Shown one piece after another: positions 38,101-50,287 of a stretch of 64,000 nt of DNA. The stretch covers positions 15,591,501-15,655,500 of the forward strand of contig NC_133030.1 in the NCBI RefSeq assembly GCF_048771995.1, given 5' to 3'. The translations under genes were made by a program, and so were the position numbers. How positions within the stretch are numbered: the stretch's first letter is position 1; each line of letters opens with the position of its first letter. The notes below the pieces were generated by a model that ran no database searches, was not told the origin of the DNA, and was given only the letters and a program-made list of their open reading frames with translations. This DNA comes from Taeniopygia guttata (Eukaryota > Chordata > Aves > Passeriformes > Estrildidae).

Positions 38101-39889
38101 GATCCATTAGCCTAACAAGAACCCCATTTTCATCTTAAAAAAACAAACAAACAAAAGTGTGAGAAATTACACATCTGTTCCCACCAGCAGCAGTAAAATC
38201 TAGGAGCATGCTTGCACCCAGATAGCTACATTTTGGGTGCCAATATTATATTAATTACATTAAAAATGGAAAAACAGAAACCCTTCTGCCTTCTTCATTT
38301 AGCTCATAACCACTTTTTTCCTATTTTTTCTAGAAAATAAGTGTTTTTCCATTTAAAAGGTGAGAGCCACTCTGTAGTTACAAGTGGTACTTTTTGACTT
38401 TCTTAATACAACCCTGTGGCTACAATTAACACAACGGATAAATAGCAGATCAAATTAAGGTCTGATCCTGTTTTACTTATGGGTGCAATCCTCACAATAA
38501 ATTGCAGGTTAAGCTGCTGGAGGTAAATGAGGAGAGGTGGAAAGCACGCCTGAATTTTAAGTGTTCAGACATTAAAAGCAAGTGTGAGAGAGAAGATAAG
38601 CAAATATCTAGACAGAAAATTTGAAAACTTTAGAAAGATTTAGTGATTATTTGGAGATTCCAAATGCAGCACGTTTTGCACAAAGATTTAGGAAAAGGTA
38701 GGAAATGTGAGGGTTGTCTATATGAGTTATTTAATGCTTACTTTTATCCCTCACTGGGGAATAACATTTTCAGAAAAGAAAAAGAACATTATTTTCCTTC
38801 TCATTATTTCAGAATGCTTTATGTTCATTTCAGAGCCCCACTGTCTTTGAAGTTTGGGAAATAAGAGAACACAAACTGTTTCCATGCCTGGTCTTATTGT
38901 TGTGGAAATCCACTACTTTACCCCATTAAAAATGAATAAACAACTGAACCAATTTGAAGTTCTCCACAACCTGCGATTTCTATGGGCATCTTAAGGCTGC
39001 ATATTGTCTGCTATGTTCTGATGGAATTCAGTCACAAACTCCTTGCAGCACCAGAATCAAAACATTGCAAAAGAACTGTCTCTAAGCATGATCAGGCTAA
39101 GGATTTTCAGGGAGGGATTAATTAAGGAAGGCAGCTTTATGAATCATTGTCTGAGGCACCTCACACGAATCCTAGGATTGTGTCTAGAAAAATCCTGTGC
39201 ACTTACTGCCAAGTGCTGAAGGAACTGTCCTCTTCCCATGACACCAGTGGGAGCAGGATATACTCAGAACTTTAGAGAAACAACCTGGTAACTCAAAAAA
39301 AAAATTTACCAGGTAATTTAAAATCATTCACTATCCTTTATACCATGAAGTTGACCAAACAATATATTTTTTTAAACTCCACTCATCCAAACTATCAAAA
39401 GACATTGCTAGCGAGCTCTTTCACATTCTTCATCACAGCACTTTCCAAACACCGTGTGCCTACTCAGGTTGCTCAGTTACACCGGAGATCTTTTATTTGC
39501 TTTTTTTCTCCATTAAACACTAGAGCACACTGTGAGGAAAATATAATATGCTCAAAACCTATGTTTTTTGTTTCTACTGCAAGAAAGACAGAACAGACTA
39601 GTACACTACTCTAAGCTGGGGGCACTTAGCGAATCAGGTCCTTGGCATCAGCTCAGAGCCCAACAAGAACCCGTTGTGTGTAGAGCCTAAAGGACAGAAC
39701 CCCCAGCTATTCTGTTCAGCATGGGAGTCTTACTGACGGTGCACAGGTACATTCAGAACAAATTCCTCAGCAGCAAAGGCTGAAGTAGAAAAAAATGTAG
39801 ACTGGGTCAAAATTTAAAGTTGTAAGTTGAATCATTGAATTTTCTCTGCTGAGAAAATTTTTCTGTCTCTTCATATCTTTTGACTACCG
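35122..39889. other. Intergenic sequence
   Basis: No gene is recognised. An A-rich tract lies at 36079-36137. Other parts look unique. Confidence 0.5.
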
Positions 39890-40400
39890 AATTACAGAAG
39901 GAAGAAAAACTGTTTCCCTGTCACCATCCTGAGGTCTTTCTGAAGGCACGTTTGCTTCCAGCATCACCCTGGGAGTCACATTGTTTGTTCTGTGCTCCTC
40001 ACATCCCTTCCCAGGGATACAATCCCTCTGCAGCCTCTCCCAGGGGGCTGCCCAGAGCTCCGGCCACCCAGCGCCAACACCCTCAGCAGATGGGATGCAG
40101 TAAATGCTGTAAACACTCCCAGCTTCCCCTCAGGTCACAATAAACCCAAAATAATCTCTTTGAGAGGGACTGGAGGCCGTGTGAGGGGAATGCTGTGTTT
40201 GCCCTTCATTCCCCTGCTGTGGCTGCCCTGTGGGAGGGCAGGGTGAGGAGGGCAGAAGGAGAGGTGGTGGGCAGGGAGCCCACAGGGCAGCTGAGGGTCT
40301 GGAGGGGTGGCAGTCCTGTCCCAGCATGTGAGGGATGGCAGCATAATAACATAAGAACGACATAATGACCAACTTAGCAGTCTTCCCAACGGAGGGGTGG
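39890..40400. other. GC-rich patch with G-quadruplex-type run
   Basis: About 500 bases markedly richer in G and C than the surroundings, C-rich first and then G-rich. Four GGG runs at 40232-40252 fit the G3(N1-7) quadruplex pattern. CpGs are few, so it is not a typical CpG island, and no exon is recognised in the frames here. Confidence 0.5.
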
Positions 40401-40660
40401 GAGCAGCTGGTGATTTCTAAGAGTTATATTAATTTTCCCATAATTTTGTAATTTTAGAGGGCCACCTTAAATATCTGATGAATTGCAAGTACAGCAAATG
40501 AACATTAAACCATCTATCATAGAATAAAAGAGCCATTAATCTTTTAGGAACTATTATACATTCACACTCATATACACAGAAGAAGGGAAGTGATGCCATT
40601 CTTAGCACAAATTATTGCAGCTCAGCACAATAACATTATGTGAATATTCAAAATTATTCA

Positions 40661-40712
40661 TTTTCCTTGAAATAAGACCTTTTATTCTTTTCCTTGAAAT
40701 AAGACCTTTTTT
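40661..40712. repeat. 27-bp tandem duplication
   Basis: Two copies of 'ttttccttgaaataagacct' spaced 27 bases apart (40661 and 40688). Confidence 0.88.
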
Positions 40713-41439
40713 TCCTTAAAATTATCTAAAGCTGCTAGGATATCTAGTGCTTCCCTCCTGTAGCTGGTGTTATATAAAGTCAGAGCAGTGTTAGGGGGGC
40801 TCTGCAGGTTCTGCTCACTGGAGAAGTTGATTCAAACAATATCATGTAAACTAATTTTCTATCACTTTTTCCTTTCAACCCATATTGTAGTTGTCAAAAC
40901 CAGAAGAACTCTCTAGTTTCTATAGTAAGACTCCACAAAAGAGGTATCTTGTACCTAAAGGTTTTTCCAAAAGCCCTTTTCCCTGCATGATCTCTCAACA
41001 CATGGCAAAAGGCTTGCATTTCTTTTTGGGTGGGTGGGTAGATTTTGGGGGATTTCTTTTTCCCTCTCCAGCACTTAGCCTTTGGTTTTCCAGCAGCTGC
41101 AGCTATTCTAGTGGAATTAACTAAGTCTGCAATCAAGTGTGGATTTCCTGATGTTTGAATAAAAGATATTTCATTGTGATTGAGTAATTTGATCATTAAA
41201 ATCTATGATCTCCAGATTTTCTGAATTAAGTCTGTTAAGTTTTAACCAGATCCTGCAAAAATTGAGAGAAGCTTATCATCCTAAGTATTTTGGATCAGAC
41301 GAGGGACTTTGCAATTCAGTTGAACATAAACTGACTGTTTTCCCTGATTTTATTCCATTAAAAAGAATAAATAGGGCTGTTCCAAAACTCCTTATCAAGG
41401 GATGAAAACTTAACTGTTAATTTGCCCTCAGTCATTTCA

Positions 41440-42740
41440 TCCACCAAAATACCAGCCAGTGTTCCTGACTAAGAAAGGGTCGCACACATTAATAGCCCAA
41501 CACAATTACTGTAAGTTCTGGGGAACACGAGAATGAGATGCAGATGTTGGCCAGGCTCAGATGCTCTCATTAGCTGTTATCTCCTGTTGCAACTGTGGAA
41601 CATGAACCTACTGGGGCAGGAGGACTAGGAGTCTAATCCAGTAAGACAGTTACTGTGTTTTCAATTTTGTAAACTATTTGTGATTAATTAGTTGTGAACA
41701 TACAGTAGCTAGAAAGAAATTATTAGCCATTACAGGGGCTTAGTGACAGAAATACCTTTCCACTTGGTGATTGCAGTGTCTTGCAGGCTGCACAGCTCTG
41801 AATCATAGCAGAATAGTTCTATTTTCTGATTTTGAAATACAATCCCTGTGGCCTGACTTAAAAGAAAGCTTGGTCATATGTCTGTAGTGTGAGGTAACTT
41901 ATTTATAAAATTAAAGCTGAAAGTTGTAGAAGCAATGCAAGAGTCGGGGTTTTATGCTTAATGTTTGTAAGTTTTGAGCTCACATCCCATTTTTGAAGCT
42001 TAAATTAAAATGCCTGCCTGGTTTCTTCAAACATCTTGATAGTCAGAAGAGTGGGAAAAAAAAAAAAAAAGACACAAATAATCAATATGCTTTTCTTTTG
42101 TAATTTGATTATTTGAGGAGCATTATTTAAAGCTCTAATAATAACCTTTTTTCTTATCCAGTGATCATTTGCTGATGAAATACAGGACCAAAAAGTCGAA
42201 GAGGTTTTATTACAAGTAGAGAAGCTTTTAAACTTTGTGGTGTCAAAGTAAATTAAATTGTTCCTAAGTAGTTCTTAATACAACTGACCACAGTGATTCC
42301 TACAGGGCAATTATGGTTTAACTGTGTCAGTCATCCAGCAGGCATTAATACAAAGCAGAACAGCTCTGAAGAAGTTTGCTATGGATTGTCATGTCAAGGA
42401 GCCCAGTGCTAACCTGCAACAGCCTTGATATTATTAGAACTTACTGAGGGTCAGATTCCAATTAATGCACAGATTTAACAGTCCTCTGCTGCAGTGGGTC
42501 TTGATACAATTAAGGAACAGCAGATGACAGGAAGGATACCTCCTGGCAGCCAATGACCGATGGCAGTATTTGAAGGCCCTTAACCCAGCTGGTCATTAAC
42601 TGTTCAGAGACACAACCTGGAGCTCATATTTTCTATTATAAACCATATATTAAAGATATAAATCAACTACTACTTTTTCCTCCTCCTCCCAATCTGTTCG
42701 AGCTGCTGCTGTTGGGCTACCATGCTAGCAGTTAATCACC
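41440..42740. promoter_or_regulatory. Candidate conserved non-coding block
   Basis: Unique sequence with many homeodomain-like cores ('tgtgattaattagttgtg' near 41680, 'attccaattaatgcac' near 42455). It has no repeats except an A run near 42056-42070. It lies 1-2 kb beyond the likely end of the SOX6 transcript. Conservation is inferred from its look, not measured. Confidence 0.22.
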
Positions 42741-43699
42741 ACGGGAAAATCCCAGCGGGGAGATACTCATGCCTTGCCTTGGAATCTTGAAAATCCCAAA
42801 CTGCAGCCATCCTGAGGGCTCCCATGGAACCTGGTGAGCAGAGTTTGTGCTCAGCCAGAGGGAGAAACATCTGAGAGCAGGAGAAAGGACCAGAGCGGCA
42901 GGGGCACCTCTGTTCTTGCATTTGTTGTGCTCCGTCACTTGTTTGGGGCTTCCAGTGAAGTAGGGCCCTCCTGTGATGATTGGAATAACCATGGCAACTT
43001 AGGAGATTATTTCTTATATTTATTGCAGCAAGCTGGTCAGAGGTGCTGCTCTCCCCAGCACCAGGAAAAAGCAATGAGTTGCTCTTGCTATATGGGTTAG
43101 CCCCCAACACACAGCCTTGTCCAGAAGACTGCTGTACATGTGGAGACAGCCCCCTGTCCTGTGTGGCAATTAGTGCATATTTTTTTAGGTTGACACCTAG
43201 AGCTGTCACATGAACAGTTTGTGCCTTACTGCTACAGGCAGCAGCGACCTTTTGTAGCCATTGCTCGGTTTGCCTTTCCTGGTACTTGTGTAACAACCCA
43301 GCTGACAACATCAGTGTGTTCCAGATTACTGATCAGTACTCACAGCTGCAGATTCTGGTCAGAAAAAGGAGAAAAATCACATGGCGACAGGTGTGTGGGG
43401 AACAGAGGAAATAAATTGGATTAAATTGCACAATCAATATTTATGTATTTATCCATTATAACATGTTGGTCAGACTCCTCATTAGCATCCACTGTTGACT
43501 TTGAAGTATTCCACCACACAGATTCATAGTGCAGAATGTAATTTTTTGGAAGTCCATTTATGATGCTCTCTCCAAAAAATAATGGATTCTGTCCCAATTG
43601 GATGTTTCAGGGTGGTTTGTGCACCAGCTGAAACTTGACTAGACTCTTATGTAATGTACAGCCAAAAGATTCTCTTACATTTCTGTTTCAGTACAGTAC
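42741..43699. other. Intergenic sequence
   Basis: No gene is recognised. A minus-strand frame of 191 codons (43311-42736) overlaps; it has no recognisable domain and is probably chance. Confidence 0.45.
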
Positions 43700-43711
43700 G
43701 CTTCAATGTAA

Positions 43712-43717
43712 TTTATT
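43712..43717 (-). terminator. Candidate distal polyadenylation signal of SOX6
   Basis: AATAAA on the minus strand, embedded in AATAATAAATTA. Its distance from the stop codon (about 7.2 kb) fits a long SOX6 3' UTR. There is no direct evidence of cleavage here. Confidence 0.25.
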
Positions 43718-44917
43718 ATTTTCCTATGAGAACCATGACTAATTTCTAAGTCAGAAACCAATCACAACACACCAATGGCAGCAATTTACAGACATGGCAA
43801 TATGGCAACTATAGGCTTTTTGCTGTTTAACTTTGGTTAGTTTGTTTAAAGTTATATGCAGCGGAAAAGGGGAAGGCAAAGAAAGAAGAAACATGAGAAC
43901 TCTTTTGTCTCATTTCTACTCACTAAAAATCCTTCTGAGATTATGTTGCTACCAACAGCACTTCCTGCACACAAAATTGACAGTATTCAGTGTGTACTGT
44001 CAAATTGGTTGTCATGCATGTCGTTTATAGCATATGGTGTTAATGGATTTCAGAGGCTGAAAAATGCCTTCATAGACTAGAAGGGCATGGACAAAACATA
44101 AGGCTGTAAAATTCAGTCACCAAATTTACAGGAGACCAGCTGAACAGGCCTAGTTGCATTTTCCCATCAACTCATCATGGTCAGTCTTTAATACTAAACT
44201 TAAAGGAATAAGGGATGCATAGAGGAAATCACACACACATCTCATAAAACAAAATTTATCTTTAATTTGTAAGTGTCAACAGCAGTACAAAAGATGGAGT
44301 GATGGTGAATAGATTAAGGGTAGAGAGGACAGTCTTGAGGTAAATGAGCATAAATAGGCAGTCTTATAGACACTCCCCTGAGGGGTCTAAACCCCTATCA
44401 TGGCATATACTGTATCACCCAAGGATGACATGTTTAACATATCAGGAAAGCACCTTGTGCAAAAAAAAAAAAAAAAAGGAAAAAAAAGAAAAAAAATTTT
44501 AAAAATCCCTCCCACCCGAAACATGTAGGTAAGGTGCCAACATACACCAGAACATACTGTATATGGACAGTGTCTTTCAATTTTGTCTTTTCCATCAATA
44601 ACTGAGGCAGAGGAGGAGAAGACTCTTAAAAGTACCACTGAAAGATTATTTAATATTTAATTTACCTCACGTCAATACTGCACAACAAAATCCAAGAAGT
44701 CTGTTTATGCAATGAAGCAGAGCTAAGAATAACTATTCTCTTTTTTAATCTGAGAACAGATTTTTTTTCTTAAATCAATATCCTTAGCAAAGTTTTTTCT
44801 TTCTTTTTTTTCTTTTTACTGTATCAAGAGGAGAGTGTGAGATGTGATGGCAACCTTTAAGTTCATTTAAAAACTTTACACTGGACTGTACAAGATTTTT
44901 TTTTTTTTTTGATAAAC

Positions 44918-44925
44918 TATTTACA
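44918..44925 (-). promoter_or_regulatory. Pumilio-type motif
   Basis: TGTAAATA on the transcript strand, matching the Pumilio response element TGTANATA. It is in the distal 3' UTR next to a T run. Confidence 0.35.
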
Positions 44926-47531
44926 TTTTCAGACTTTAAAACATATTCAAAGCAGCAATAGACACTAGTTTTTCCTCTAAACGCCCAAATAATTACCGGC
45001 CATGGGCCCAGGTAGGTACCTGCACTGTATGTAGAATTTCTACAAAGAAAACCTGCCCATTAAGTAGCCAGTGGCTGTTAAACAAGCAGCCCTTGCCAGT
45101 AAGAGCTGCACCCATGGTGTTGCTATAGGAATCAAAGCATAGTACCTTGACAAGAGAGTCTCAGTTGTCCCAACAGCTCTAAACAAACTTTACAATTTGA
45201 AACAGCAGCTAGCATGTCAGTCCAGCATGTCAGTGAATTGTGCTGATTAAATTAACATAGAGTACAATCTCACAATATACATCACAAACAAATTACAATG
45301 TCAGGAAATAAGAGTTACAGTAAGATAAGTTATGTAGTAACAGCTTATAAGCTTGTCTTAATGTACTAAAAAAAATTTTACATGGGAAATACAATAATGA
45401 ATGAACATAAATGCTAAGCATTCTAGTTTGCTACAAGCTGAAGAAAGGTACAAGAAAAAAAACAACATTGCTTTCTGGAAAGCAAAACACAAATGACAAA
45501 GGAAGACAAACGGAGAATGCACACTAGCAGGTCTGCAATGTGCAGCATACAAACAGTTAAATATTTGCACATTCCCCATACTCCAAGAGCACCAAGGACC
45601 TCACTTGTGGTTTTTAGAAAGCGGAAATTACAAAGCAAGCCATGTCACTAAGTTGCTTTATAGTTTTCATATTGCCATAAGTACCAATTTGATAAGTTTT
45701 CCTTCAGCCCAGTTCACCCCACCCTACCCCTTTTTACCCAGCACGTGAAATCTCATGTGAATTGGTGACTTCTTTGTCACCATTTCCAACAATTCTGGTA
45801 GTTGAGAAAGGGCGTCGGATTAAAGTGAAATGATTTTGCACATACATTTTTTTCCTTCTGTAGCAGGGCATTGCTACTTATCAAAAATGTAACTTGACCT
45901 CAGATAAATCACAGATTTTAATGGGCTGTACAAAAAAAAAAAAATTAGTTTAGAAGAAGTTTCTTTTAAAGGAAAAGGTGTTCTGTAAATGATCAAATGA
46001 ACTCATATAGTATTATTCTTTTAAAAGAACATGCTTAAGTGCCAACTTGAATCTTAAAAAAGCATGCAAAACACCAAGGGGTCCAAGCCCATTCATTAGC
46101 TTCTCATAAAAACATGAAGAACTCTATCATACATCCTGATGGCTGCATCTCCAGTGCAGTTGTTCTTACTGTGGCTCTGGCTCAGCAAAGCTCACCCCAC
46201 TCCACAGCAGCAATGCACTGGTCCTCTTGACCACCGTGGAAGTACTAACATGCTTCATGTTAGGCAGGTAGGTAGGTGTTTTTCTGGGAGAGGATGGGGT
46301 CTAAATTCATAGAATGTTTTGCTGGGAGATGATTTTGAAATGTCATGCTTTTGATGTGGCTGAAAAACAAGATGCAGAAAGCCAGCCCAGAGATTAGATG
46401 GCACTGGGAGGTGGTTGTGTTGTGTTTATCCAAAGCAGAGGTTGCCCACAGCTGGCTGCTGTGCACTTTGCCCAGGGCAGTGTATTTATTGGGACTAATG
46501 CTGCTGTTGGGTTTGCATTTCCATCCCAGAGCCATCCCTCTGTCTTTTCCCTCCCCCTGCCTCACACTGCACCTGAATATCCTGATTTAGGAGCACTGTG
46601 TTGGGATCCTGTGAATGCTCAGCAGGTGGTTTCACAAGCTAAATGGTGATACCCAAATATACAGGCAGACCAGAATCTGGCCAGTTCTCCAGACCTGTTT
46701 CTGCACATAAACCCTGGAAAGCAGTATGGTTTCCGTTGGGACCTTTATCTTCCATTTTTATAAAATTAGAAGTGAACTATTCTGGCTGGTACCAGAATGT
46801 TTGGGGAGTCTCCTTCTCTTGAATATAAGTATTTAATAATTTTCCAAAAGAAAATATATTTTATCTGTTAATTAAATAAACTGTTCACAGAGAAAATAGT
46901 ATTACTATATTAGTGCTCCTGAATGGAGTTATTTTTCCAGTCAGTTTCCAAGGGGCCTCAAACACAAAGCTTAAGAAGCAATTCCATGAATCCTCTTTGT
47001 GTATTGTGTGAACAATTTCTCTGGTATTATAGCCTAATGTCACAATAACATGATTAAGTGGATGTACAACATAAAGGTTTGATATCACCAAGTCTTGCCT
47101 GCGTTGCAGGGGCCATTTCAGTAATTTTAATCTTTCAGGGATATGCTTTTGACTTCCAAATGCCATTCTTGGTAAGTAAAATATCACATTGGTTTTACTC
47201 AGATTCAGAAGACTGTGTTTCCCATTAAATGTAGCCAAAATTTGGCATGTTTCATGTATCAACTTTCTAAAAAAGAAGAAAGTATTCCCTGTTTGTGGAA
47301 TATGCTATTAAAAATCAGAAAGAGCACAAGTGAGGCATCTTGCTGTCCCAGCTACAGGTCCACAATACTGCGCTCACACTGCGGGTGTAAATTCAGCATC
47401 TACATGAGGTACAGTGACTTGTCAGCATTTAATATGGACCAACATACACTGATATAGAACAAAAGTAAATACATAACTTATACTTCACTAAGTATCCATG
47501 AACAAAAAATAAAATTCTATTTCCTATGTTA

Positions 47532-47539
47532 TATTTACA
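47532..47539 (-). promoter_or_regulatory. Pumilio-type motif
   Basis: TGTAAATA on the transcript strand, matching TGTANATA. It is about 100 bases from the miR-219 site at 47637. Confidence 0.35.
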
Positions 47540-47636
47540 CAATTTAAAAAAAATCTAAAATGAGATGGCAAATTCATCAAAAAACTTTGTTTTGAGCTCC
47601 GATTAATAAAGTAAAAAATGTTGGGTTTCATCCTTA

Positions 47637-47645
47637 TGATTGTCC
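47637..47645 (-). promoter_or_regulatory. miR-219-5p seed match in SOX6 3' UTR
   Basis: The transcript strand reads GGACAATCA, complementary to nucleotides 1-9 of miR-219-5p (UGAUUGUCC), an 8mer site with one extra pair. miR-219 is known to repress SOX6 during oligodendrocyte differentiation. Whether this position is in the mature UTR depends on the polyadenylation site used. Confidence 0.55.
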
Positions 47646-48385
47646 TTCCTTGATTTCTACTGACATTTTAGAGCCAATGTCGGCTAATAAATAGAATAAC
47701 ATGCTCATAGGCACAATTCAGATTCAAATATGTTCCTCCCACTCCCCCAGCTAGTAAATGCAGTTTTTACCAGCTGGTGATTCCTGAACAGCCAGTCATT
47801 TTCAAGAATGTGGCTTTAACGTACAGAGCATCAGCATTGAGGCAGGGCTGGAGCTAAAACAAAGTGTTCATACATACATGTATTTTGCATAAATAAATGA
47901 AATAACAAGACATAAAAATGACTCAAATCCGGCAACTGTGAGGCAGGCCCACACGAGTCGAAACAGATGACTTTTGTTCATGTAGTTTTCGTACAACAGT
48001 TTCACATTAGTCAGAAGTGATAAAAAATACCATTTATATCCAGTGCTTATAACACTTACGAAACAACATCTGTGAGTGTGTGTTTTTTTTGTACTACAAG
48101 CAAAATCAAGTTTCAGTCCTAAAGAACAGTCCTTTGTTCTCCACAAGCCTGCAGAATATTATTTTGGCATGGTCATAAAATTAAAAAAAAAAAAAATTAA
48201 CCAACTAATCTAAATGTTTGCCTTTGTGCAAAGAAATAATTACATAAAATACAATGCTAGCAATACAGCATTCTACCTATGCAACAAAACCAGGAAAAAA
48301 AGAGAGCAAGAGAGAAAGAAAGTGACGTGGGGGGAGGGAGAGATACTTCTAACTGGAGAATTATGTAAGACATTAATAAATAGTC

Positions 48386-48412
48386 TTTTTTTTTTTTTTT
48401 TTTTTTTTTTTT
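48386..48412. repeat. Poly(T) run
   Basis: Twenty-seven T on the plus strand, hence an A run inside the SOX6 transcript. An internal A run of this size can cause false priming in oligo(dT) cDNA data and look like a polyadenylation site. Confidence 0.92.
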
Positions 48413-48696
48413 AGGAAATAATGATGTCCTCCCCCCAATCTGAGCTGAATGTATTAAAACCAGTTCAAATTTCCAAGCTATTTTAAGAACAAAAAACCAC
48501 TTTCTATCAGTACCTTAGCCAGCTTAAAGAGGACGCTCACCAGCTAATGACACAGCATATGCCTTTGAAGACTTGGCTAGACCAGTTTATTGCTCATTAG
48601 ACATGGACTCAGAACACAGTTAAATAAATATTAAAAATATAGCTTTTTTTTTGTTCCAAATTACAAAATGGTCAGAGAAATTTGACCATTGTGTTT

Positions 48697-48852
48697 CTAT
48701 GCCATTATCTTTATAAATTGTCCTGTAAATTGAACAATCTTCTTTGTCTTGGGGAGTTTCGTTCTTTCACATAGAAACACGATTCCTACAGTGGCAAAAA
48801 TGGCTGTTCCTGGCAGGACAGGGATCAGTGGGGCTGTCAGGAAGGTGACTGC
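48697..48852 (-). other. Small frame with a hydrophobic segment in the SOX6 3' UTR
   Basis: I do not recognise this. Starting at the ATG at 48852-48850, a minus-strand frame of about 51 codons encodes a hydrophobic stretch (AVTFLTAPLIPVLPGTAIFA and a following VGIVFL), then a basic, lysine-rich tail (KLPKTKK). This resembles a single-pass membrane microprotein. It sits in a GC-richer patch (about 48740-49080). An in-frame stop lies shortly upstream of the frame. It may be chance, a microprotein, or a relic of an inserted sequence. There is no evidence of expression. Confidence 0.2.
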
Positions 48853-49160
48853 TCCTCCACAGAGCATCTTGCCATTGCAGCTCACAGGGGTGTCTGCAGA
48901 TCAGGATGCACCAGGACAGCCAGACCAACACAGGCTCCTTTTGTTTCATAAACCAGTCTCACCAATTCCTAAGCCAAACCTGTGCAGCTCTGTGAGAAGA
49001 TGCTCCCAGACTTTCAGAGGAGCTGCTCTAGACCCCTGGTACCTCTCAGCCCGAGCCTGAACTTATCACCAGTGTGCTGAGCACAGCCAATTCCAAATAA
49101 AAGCTGAGGGAGTTGAGGAGCTTCAGCACAGTTAATCATCAGGCCTATTGGAACTGTATT

Positions 49161-49168
49161 TATGTACA
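49161..49168 (-). promoter_or_regulatory. Pumilio-type motif
   Basis: TGTACATA on the transcript strand, matching TGTANATA. Confidence 0.35.
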
Positions 49169-49329
49169 GTGATCTATTTGTGAACAGGAGGGGAGTATGA
49201 GGGGAAAAAAATAAAGGCAGTTTCTCCTCCATCTTTGAAATCAAACAAATCTAATCTTTGAATTGAGTCTTGCGTATTTCCCAGAATTTTTTCCAGTAAT
49301 TGCATGGCTTCTAGGAGCAATACAAACAG

Positions 49330-49450
49330 AAATTTTAATTTCTATAGCACCTTACATCCAAAGATCCCAAAGCGCGTGACAGGTCACATTCCCACATGAC
49401 TAATATACAATAAATATTTTTGATGGCCCATTTTCCCACCTTTGCAATTA
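49330..49450 (+). mobile_element. Ancient L3/CR1-like fragment within the 3' UTR (possible)
   Basis: The block 'atagcaccttacatccaaag' with 'atcccaaagcgcgtgacag' resembles the old amniote L3/CR1 3' segment ('gcaccttccatc', 'ggatctcaaagcgctttac'). A later 'tggcccattttccca' fits its 'atccccattttaca' box. It is antisense to SOX6. The call is from memory of the consensus. Confidence 0.38.
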
Positions 49451-49698
49451 GATATTTTAGTGTCCCTCCCTCCCGCACTTGGAGTCTCACAAATAAATCA
49501 CTGCATAAATACTTAAGGTAGCACAGTTCCTTCAGGTGGCAATGGGAACATTCTGTACAGAGCCATGATTTGCCACAGGTTCGTCAGGCCCTAAAAATTC
49601 ACCATGGTGGACTGTAAATTCAGTTCGGATTTTACGACTGCCCTTGCTAAGTGTAGAGGTTTATAACTATAAATACATTTTTAGGGGTATTTGTACTC

Positions 49699-49706
49699 TA
49701 TGTACA
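49699..49706 (-). promoter_or_regulatory. Pumilio-type motif
   Basis: TGTACATA on the transcript strand, matching TGTANATA. An AATAAA hexamer lies about 16 bases upstream on the transcript. Confidence 0.35.
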
Positions 49707-50007
49707 TATAAAAGTACTCACTTTATTTTGCAATACATATAGCAGAGTGTTTCCAAGTGCTCCTTGAACATACAGTGTTAGAGGAACAAGTGAGTTTCTC
49801 ATTCATAAAGGTCATGTTCATTTTAGTAGCAGGTGCACTTTTATTTTCATATACCTGTGTGATTTAGGGAAGGGGAAAGAAGAGGCTCTTTAAAATATCA
49901 ATAAGGAATTGTAAGTGTAATGCCACCAACTGTACTTTTAAAAATAAATATTAAGTATTTGGACCCTTGACATTCTGGAATGAATAAATTATTTAAGAGA
50001 AAATGTG

Positions 50008-50015
50008 TTAAGACT
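50008..50015 (-). promoter_or_regulatory. miR-499 site (8mer) in SOX6 3' UTR
   Basis: The transcript reads AGTCTTAA, a full 8mer match to the miR-499-5p seed (UUAAGACU). miR-499, encoded in a slow myosin gene, represses SOX6 in slow muscle and heart. Confidence 0.65.
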
Positions 50016-50287
50016 GAATGCAAGGGTTAAAAAGCAAAGGGGTAGAGAATGTAATCAGAGGTGGCCTCACACTGCTAAGACAGGCCTGTCCATAGCTGGT
50101 GATCGCTCTTTTGTGCTTACTTAAAATTTCACACTAATGGCACATCAAGAGGCAAAAGCAATTGGGCACATGCACTATGGCAACCATGTTCACTAATTAA
50201 GAATATCCTGTCTCCAGATTCCTGAGTACTTTACCATATTCTGGAAAAAAATTACGTTTTATATATATTTTTTTTAAGATGCCAAAG

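Noticed and set aside
46885..47262. Minus-strand frame of 125 codons in the SOX6 3' UTR
   Set aside because: No recognisable domain. The sequence behaves as AT-rich UTR and the frame is probably chance.
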